Of a DNA stretch of 34,878 nt, positions 32,601-34,878 are shown piece by piece. The stretch's first letter is position 1. Every line of letters begins with the position of its first letter. Source of the stretch: an uncultured Saprospiraceae bacterium (GTDB lineage Bacteria > Bacteroidota > Bacteroidia > Chitinophagales > Saprospiraceae); NCBI GenBank assembly GCA_938016265.1, contig CALLWB010000085.1, positions 1 through 34,878 of the forward strand, in the 5' to 3' direction. The notes beneath the pieces are model-generated. The model saw only the letters and a list, made by a program, of their open reading frames with translations. It was not told the DNA's origin and searched no databases. A program made the position numbers and the translations under genes.

Positions 32601-34878
32601 ACTACGAATTCTATTATACTTTAGGAGGACTGGATATCTTAGTTCAAACGGGTCCTGATAATGAATATATCCTTCCTTCAGGAATAGGCAGCTATTATGT
32701 AATTGCTTCCGACGGATTCTGTGGAGGAAAATCAGAGACGATTGACCTAAATATTGATACGTGTTCATTTGACTTGGCCTTGGTTAAAACCTTAAGCCCA
32801 GGACAACCTACACCATTTTACACAGGAGACATTGTTTCCTTCGAAATTAAAGTATTCAATCAAGGTACGATTGCAGCATTAGACATAAATGTAATCGATT
32901 ATATACCTGCCGGTTTACAACTAGCAGATGCTGCCTGGAATGATCTCGGATCCAACCAAGCAAGTATTGTAATTGCAGGACCATTGGCTGCAGGAGATAG
33001 TTCTTCTGTTAGTATCGATCTTGAAGTATTACCAACTGCTACAGCAGGCAACCTCTCCAACTTTGCAGAAATTAGTTCTGTAGATGATGCGGATGGTGCA
33101 GGGTATACCGATTTAGACTCTACTCCTGACGGAGATGACTCAAACGATGGTACCGTGACAGACGATGCTACAGACAGTGCAAATGGAGACGAAGACGACC
33201 ATGACGTGGCAGAGTTTCCAGTTGCTGTATTTGACTTAGCACTTACAAAACAACTAGCTAGTGGTCAGACAACTCCAGTTTCTGTTGGAGATGACGTCAC
33301 TTATGATATCGAAATCTGCAATCAAGGTACAGTAGACGCGTACAATATTGATGTGGTAGATTACATGCCAGCGGGTATGGTATTAAATGATCCAGCTTGG
33401 TCTTCAGATGCAAGCGGAAATGCCTTTATGACTTTTGCTGGTCCACTAGCATCAATGGGTTGTACAACAGTACCCTTAACAGTAACTATTGCAAGCTATC
33501 CAGCATCAGGGGCATACGACAATTTCGCTGAAATTGCTGATGCCGAAGATGTAAATGGCAATCATCCTACTGATCTCGACAGTACACCTGATAGTGATAA
33601 TACAAACGACGGTCCTGTTGATGATAATGTAACAGACGGAACAAATGGAGACGAAGATGATCATGATATTGAACAAATAGCAGTGGTTATTTACGACCTC
33701 GAATTAGATAAAGCGCTTTCTGCGACGCAGGTTATGCCAGTCAATCCAGGAGATGATATCACATTCACTCTGACAGTAACAAACACAGGAACAGCAGACG
33801 CTTATACAATCGGTTTGGTAGATTATATCCCTACTGGTTTAACATTAAATGATGCTGATTGGGCAGAAAATGTCGCTGGAATAGCGGATTTAAATGTACC
33901 TATCCCTGGGCCGCTTGCACCAAATGCAACAGCAACAGTAGATATCACATTTACAATCGACGCGACATTTATGGGCAATTCAATAACGAATAATGCTGAA
34001 ATCAGCGAATTCGATAATGATACCGATCCAAACAATACACCACCAGCAGATATCGATTCAGATCCAGATAGTGATTTGAATAATGATGGTCCTACCGGTG
34101 AAGATGATGAAGACGACCTAACATTTACAGTAGAACAAATATTTGATCTGGCATTGACAAAAGCACTTGGAGCAGGGCAAACCCCACCATTTGCAATCGG
34201 TACAGATGTTACATTTGATATCGAAGTTTGCAATCAAGGTACACTTGACGCTTACAATGTAGATGTAGTAGATTATATCCCAACCGGAATGAGTCTCAAC
34301 GACGCAACCTGGGCTTTGGATGTAGCTGGTAATGCTTACAAAACAATCGTAGGACCTCTAGCACCAAATACATGTGAAACGGTATCTATCATTCTTACCA
34401 TTGATAGCTATCCACCTTCAGGATCCTTTTTAAATTACTCAGAAATTGCAGATGCAGAAGACGCAGACGGCAATCACCCAGAGGATCTCGACAGTACAGC
34501 AGACAACGATAGCACCAACGACGGTCCTATCCAAGATGGAGCAACAGACGGAACAAACGGAGATGAAGATGATCATGATGTGGAAGAAATTCCAGTTTAT
34601 TTCTTCGATCTAGAATTGGACAAAGCAATTTCTGCTACACAAGTATATCCAATCAATCCAGGAGATGACGTTACCTACACGTTGACGGTTTCTAACACAG
34701 GAACAGTAGATGCGTATAGCATCAATCTGGTAGACTACATCCCAACAGGCTTGACCTTGAATGATGCAGCTTGGACAGAAAATACAACAGGCATTGCAGA
34801 CTTAAATACAGCAATCCCAGGTCCATTGGCACCGAATGCAACGACAACAGTAGATGTAACATTTACAGTTGATCCTAC
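26696..34878 (+). CDS. Giant secreted surface protein with DUF11-type repeats (runs off the window)
   Basis: The frame is open from the ATG at 26696 to the last base: 2727 codons with no stop, and the 3' end is outside the window. The signal peptide is unusual: about 38 residues precede the hydrophobic core (RRLLFILFFFGLHWGSYAQ, ending near residue 58). Residues ~59-2020 are beta-rich with many Cys, recurring units with 'C' near 'N-G/T' turns and acidic loops, and an Ig/PKD-like WSPTTYLDD part near 1890. From residue ~2025 five DUF11-type repeats follow, each starting FDLAL(T/V)K or FDLELDKA, with NQGTxDAYNIDVVDYIPTGM and ending in acidic D/N-rich linkers (DLDSTPDSDNTNDG), likely Ca-binding. 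A T9SS or gliding-type C-terminal domain is expected but not visible. Probably an adhesin or surface-layer-like filament. Confidence 0.9.
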   Translation, partial: MNRLSEAKVYRHPYASNCINFENIPISKGAKFINYQACIRRLLFILFFFGLHWGSYAQCPTILIDDMNHVPGYPKIDDVSVCGVPDTITYYLLNSSGQDLLNSEFTLSVPPGMAFAEFFEYVDPSYPVLQGDWTDLNEPTFVIPMFGADSVQIMKFGVIATCEVYNLPPSASFEYDATFDFIYNHPTDGLIACSAVNEGDLDYAPFIKTPTLNILSVSPADVRITNDVPRCTNVTVAQNGIGASLTNFTFEIYGLHLAPDLGINSMTIGGVALPFTHDTGTEILTAEVDDSYLPGGSLGEDESVVIRICYEEMLFCETTKELFNLTYAASFGCGETSPCTSPSLATGTLQYAPNFGANPVIDVTTLQLPAICGDSAIFRTTISSTQTDPLLGVFNNLEVGLQICEADAFNAAQVTINGVPIDPNAFYYQNFDFVINTTLFTSDPDGPGGLDDTDGDGFFDDLPGGETLTMDIYADIKCQDPTQISGCAAIDCTFDQAFVKGERHCGSPFQVLPKITPAPVFSYGAVSVTMDETNVGSASSPVDGYEFAVGSTTTETITMEYCYEFGTTGVGACQNGQSYFEFELSGPPVMVLDVEIDDASVTFDGAPVPSSQINTFYSDSVGFSTKVFQVFAGSNDLGRDLCYNVTFEVDSCICYPATFAAGNARVVEECFDCTPESCTIVRSCYSTLVKSTRNCSCSCFISREITSVRRTNFGFADRAMTIPLDETTAAPSDLAKFLPCDTALVEVEFEVLNDFFVESADEVLFQVVAHAIGGNNFTPGMDLLPDFTHAVMDDFSFEKANNPGTRTKIDFSGIDCTTGFAARVRATKNGLDAYGFEHHIYNATTDEYTYQSTWDVLDNTRLYIYIYDRDRIAANGGNQTYTGDCLSHLYNDQMGGVDIGDKFHIKVRVPLQKNPYREENADIAAKTPQPLQFLSYANFYQTLAGSRSNLGGACGPHFPVESFCPKPIIANTEYNIDDCSATVEHTFKLSDNVPVDWYVGEYRPYYHFDQIQVPLISPLVYAGNAEAILADGTVVPLSDPTFDSNATCAFDSGQTYCTSNADSTAYGTFTPYELPTLGLGLTGDDVDSLTIRYDLAKLCPGTIDAPASFALNYGYNYGCEYQSGGNYCGRTQGNAAGTYAFFSEQIVYPTSDCPGDGGNLGQVMFASKDYHDFVDTSYTLNFKDSSLTLPPLSSTVSSTLIADLAGISEEVTYQVCAGSPGIPHENVLTTVTLPSTVSLLNITDLGGTPIVFTQTGSTPTHTTYTIELPDLNPTDCYSFNVETELIFCPIPGSDTEVCIKTSSSCLNLELASQLLSGGGSACTSTASCYEYVSGEAELQNTWTQPMGGVYPLCADVPFELFVKNTKVANLIDLEFNIVLPAGLEIIPLSFEYAYPGGPNFGTWESLPNPTLTGTSIYGDVLSLDDSFMTYINANGLPGITVSENSDSNKVAIRFMARTICDEYTSNTPVYAETTAADPCESRITAGWAVNPGVVINNAIPLDNAQFLIIAEPLKYTCGATVPVSISGINLSTTGGVTNMTTGCFTFPPELDYVVGSFDFGSPGTHVPTNVEENALPGGFNEICFDLPDGMGPQEFFSFTIDLIPDGTIACQELEYEALVRSRIEDQVCVADNSTCDVFVNNTINQYNVIQFINPVEIGGMDAVVRCDNDPTTTTLDYTIHLEGILSDYIGDIEFEFYRDIDLNGVIDSYDQLLHSNTVLVNVPVGAEVPVSGTAVIQENLSCPLIVRANFDLVCECNSDEFPFDFAPTPDFLDGLGSPVVLCPGDDLILDVCEGYTFEMIAPTSMNPVVPVGNVLTLGDFPTPYGTSVPATLRVTSQLGDCAGSWDIEIYQLDEFEIGPYTQANACNMECTELDLGIPNDWLSNVTIEWSPTTYLDDPTSATPTICNPVADIIYTVTVTNPSNGCVDVAQFPVNVVEFPVPAIAYEGFDECFFLNDPAHLTATPTGLANYEFYYTLGGLDILVQTGPDNEYILPSGIGSYYVIASDGFCGGKSETIDLNIDTCSFDLALVKTLSPGQPTPFYTGDIVSFEIKVFNQGTIAALDINVIDYIPAGLQLADAAWNDLGSNQASIVIAGPLAAGDSSSVSIDLEVLPTATAGNLSNFAEISSVDDADGAGYTDLDSTPDGDDSNDGTVTDDATDSANGDEDDHDVAEFPVAVFDLALTKQLASGQTTPVSVGDDVTYDIEICNQGTVDAYNIDVVDYMPAGMVLNDPAWSSDASGNAFMTFAGPLASMGCTTVPLTVTIASYPASGAYDNFAEIADAEDVNGNHPTDLDSTPDSDNTNDGPVDDNVTDGTNGDEDDHDIEQIAVVIYDLELDKALSATQVMPVNPGDDITFTLTVTNTGTADAYTIGLVDYIPTGLTLNDADWAENVAGIADLNVPIPGPLAPNATATVDITFTIDATFMGNSITNNAEISEFDNDTDPNNTPPADIDSDPDSDLNNDGPTGEDDEDDLTFTVEQIFDLALTKALGAGQTPPFAIGTDVTFDIEVCNQGTLDAYNVDVVDYIPTGMSLNDATWALDVAGNAYKTIVGPLAPNTCETVSIILTIDSYPPSGSFLNYSEIADAEDADGNHPEDLDSTADNDSTNDGPIQDGATDGTNGDEDDHDVEEIPVYFFDLELDKAISATQVYPINPGDDVTYTLTVSNTGTVDAYSINLVDYIPTGLTLNDAAWTENTTGIADLNTAIPGPLAPNATTTVDVTFTVDP
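32768..34878 (+). repeat. Tandem DUF11-type repeats of the giant protein
   Basis: Repeat starts at 32768, 33230, 33692, 34142 and 34604: periods of 462, 462, 450 and 462 bp (154, 154, 150, 154 residues). After the first unit they alternate in type: NQGT/DLALTK units at 33230 and 34142, and TNTGT/DLELDKA units at 33692 and 34604. The true repeating unit is therefore a pair of about 912 bp. The array continues past the window end. Confidence 0.85.

Noticed and set aside
27301-34233. Several minus-strand ORFs of 60-136 codons inside the giant gene
   Set aside because: They are shadows of the continuous plus-strand frame, which is open for 2727 codons with clear repeat structure; their proteins have no motif.
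32768-34878. Possible CRISPR-like or DNA-level satellite array
   Set aside because: The periodicity is 450-462 bp, always in the coding frame, with protein-level conservation and third-position drift, so it is a protein domain array.

Overview
This window looks like a chromosomal segment from a low-GC member of the Bacteroidota, most likely a Saprospiraceae/Lewinella-type organism. The evidence is two proteins ending in type IX secretion (T9SS) C-terminal sorting domains, many Gln-starting mature proteins after AxAQ signal-peptidase sites, Bacteroidota -7 promoter elements (TAnnTTTG), weak or absent Shine-Dalgarno sequences, and very large Cys-rich/DUF11-type surface proteins. No rRNA, tRNA, CRISPR array, transposase or phage gene was seen.

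Layout. (1) 189-6802: a T9SS secreted protein with its own terminator; an MBOAT O-acyltransferase followed by an SGNH-like partner (probable export-coupled acylation of a cell-surface polymer); a hairpin repeat and an inverted-repeat-bounded segment; then a second T9SS secreted protein on the minus strand. (2) 7173-9465: minus-strand lipoprotein with a Thr/Pro linker and a helical repeat protein of unknown function. (3) 9595-13520: the most unusual part. A lipoprotein of unknown family and four tandem, paralogous, small secreted six-cysteine proteins are arranged in three transcription units. Each unit starts with the same promoter architecture (GTACMTAGGA, 18 bp, TAnnTTTG) and ends with its own intrinsic terminator. 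Three copies of one structured repeat with a near-invariant loop and one compensatory base-pair change are interleaved. (4) 13581-15828: an MccF/LD-carboxypeptidase-like S66 peptidase, a class I methyltransferase and a small membrane protein. (5) 15923-21762: two large minus-strand secreted proteins, one with six PPC-like repeats and a dockerin-like C-terminus, one with a beta-helix and FG-GAP-like repeats. (6) 22027-26295: housekeeping and nutrition genes: rhodanese, POT peptide transporter, diaminopimelate decarboxylase (lysA), YceI-like lipoprotein. (7) 26696 to the window end: the first 2727 codons of a giant surface protein whose C-terminal visible part is a string of DUF11-type repeats with a period of about 154 residues.

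How it fits together: most of the window codes for envelope, surface and secreted products. The candidate previously undescribed system is region 3: a co-regulated lipoprotein plus a family of small disulfide-rich exported proteins with an invariant C-terminal module (C-x3-CRRDGC-x6-C), marked by a shared promoter box and a shared structured RNA/DNA element. Its function cannot be read from the sequence. The claims that are directly visible are the paralogy, the identical promoter spacing, the repeat structure and the terminators.
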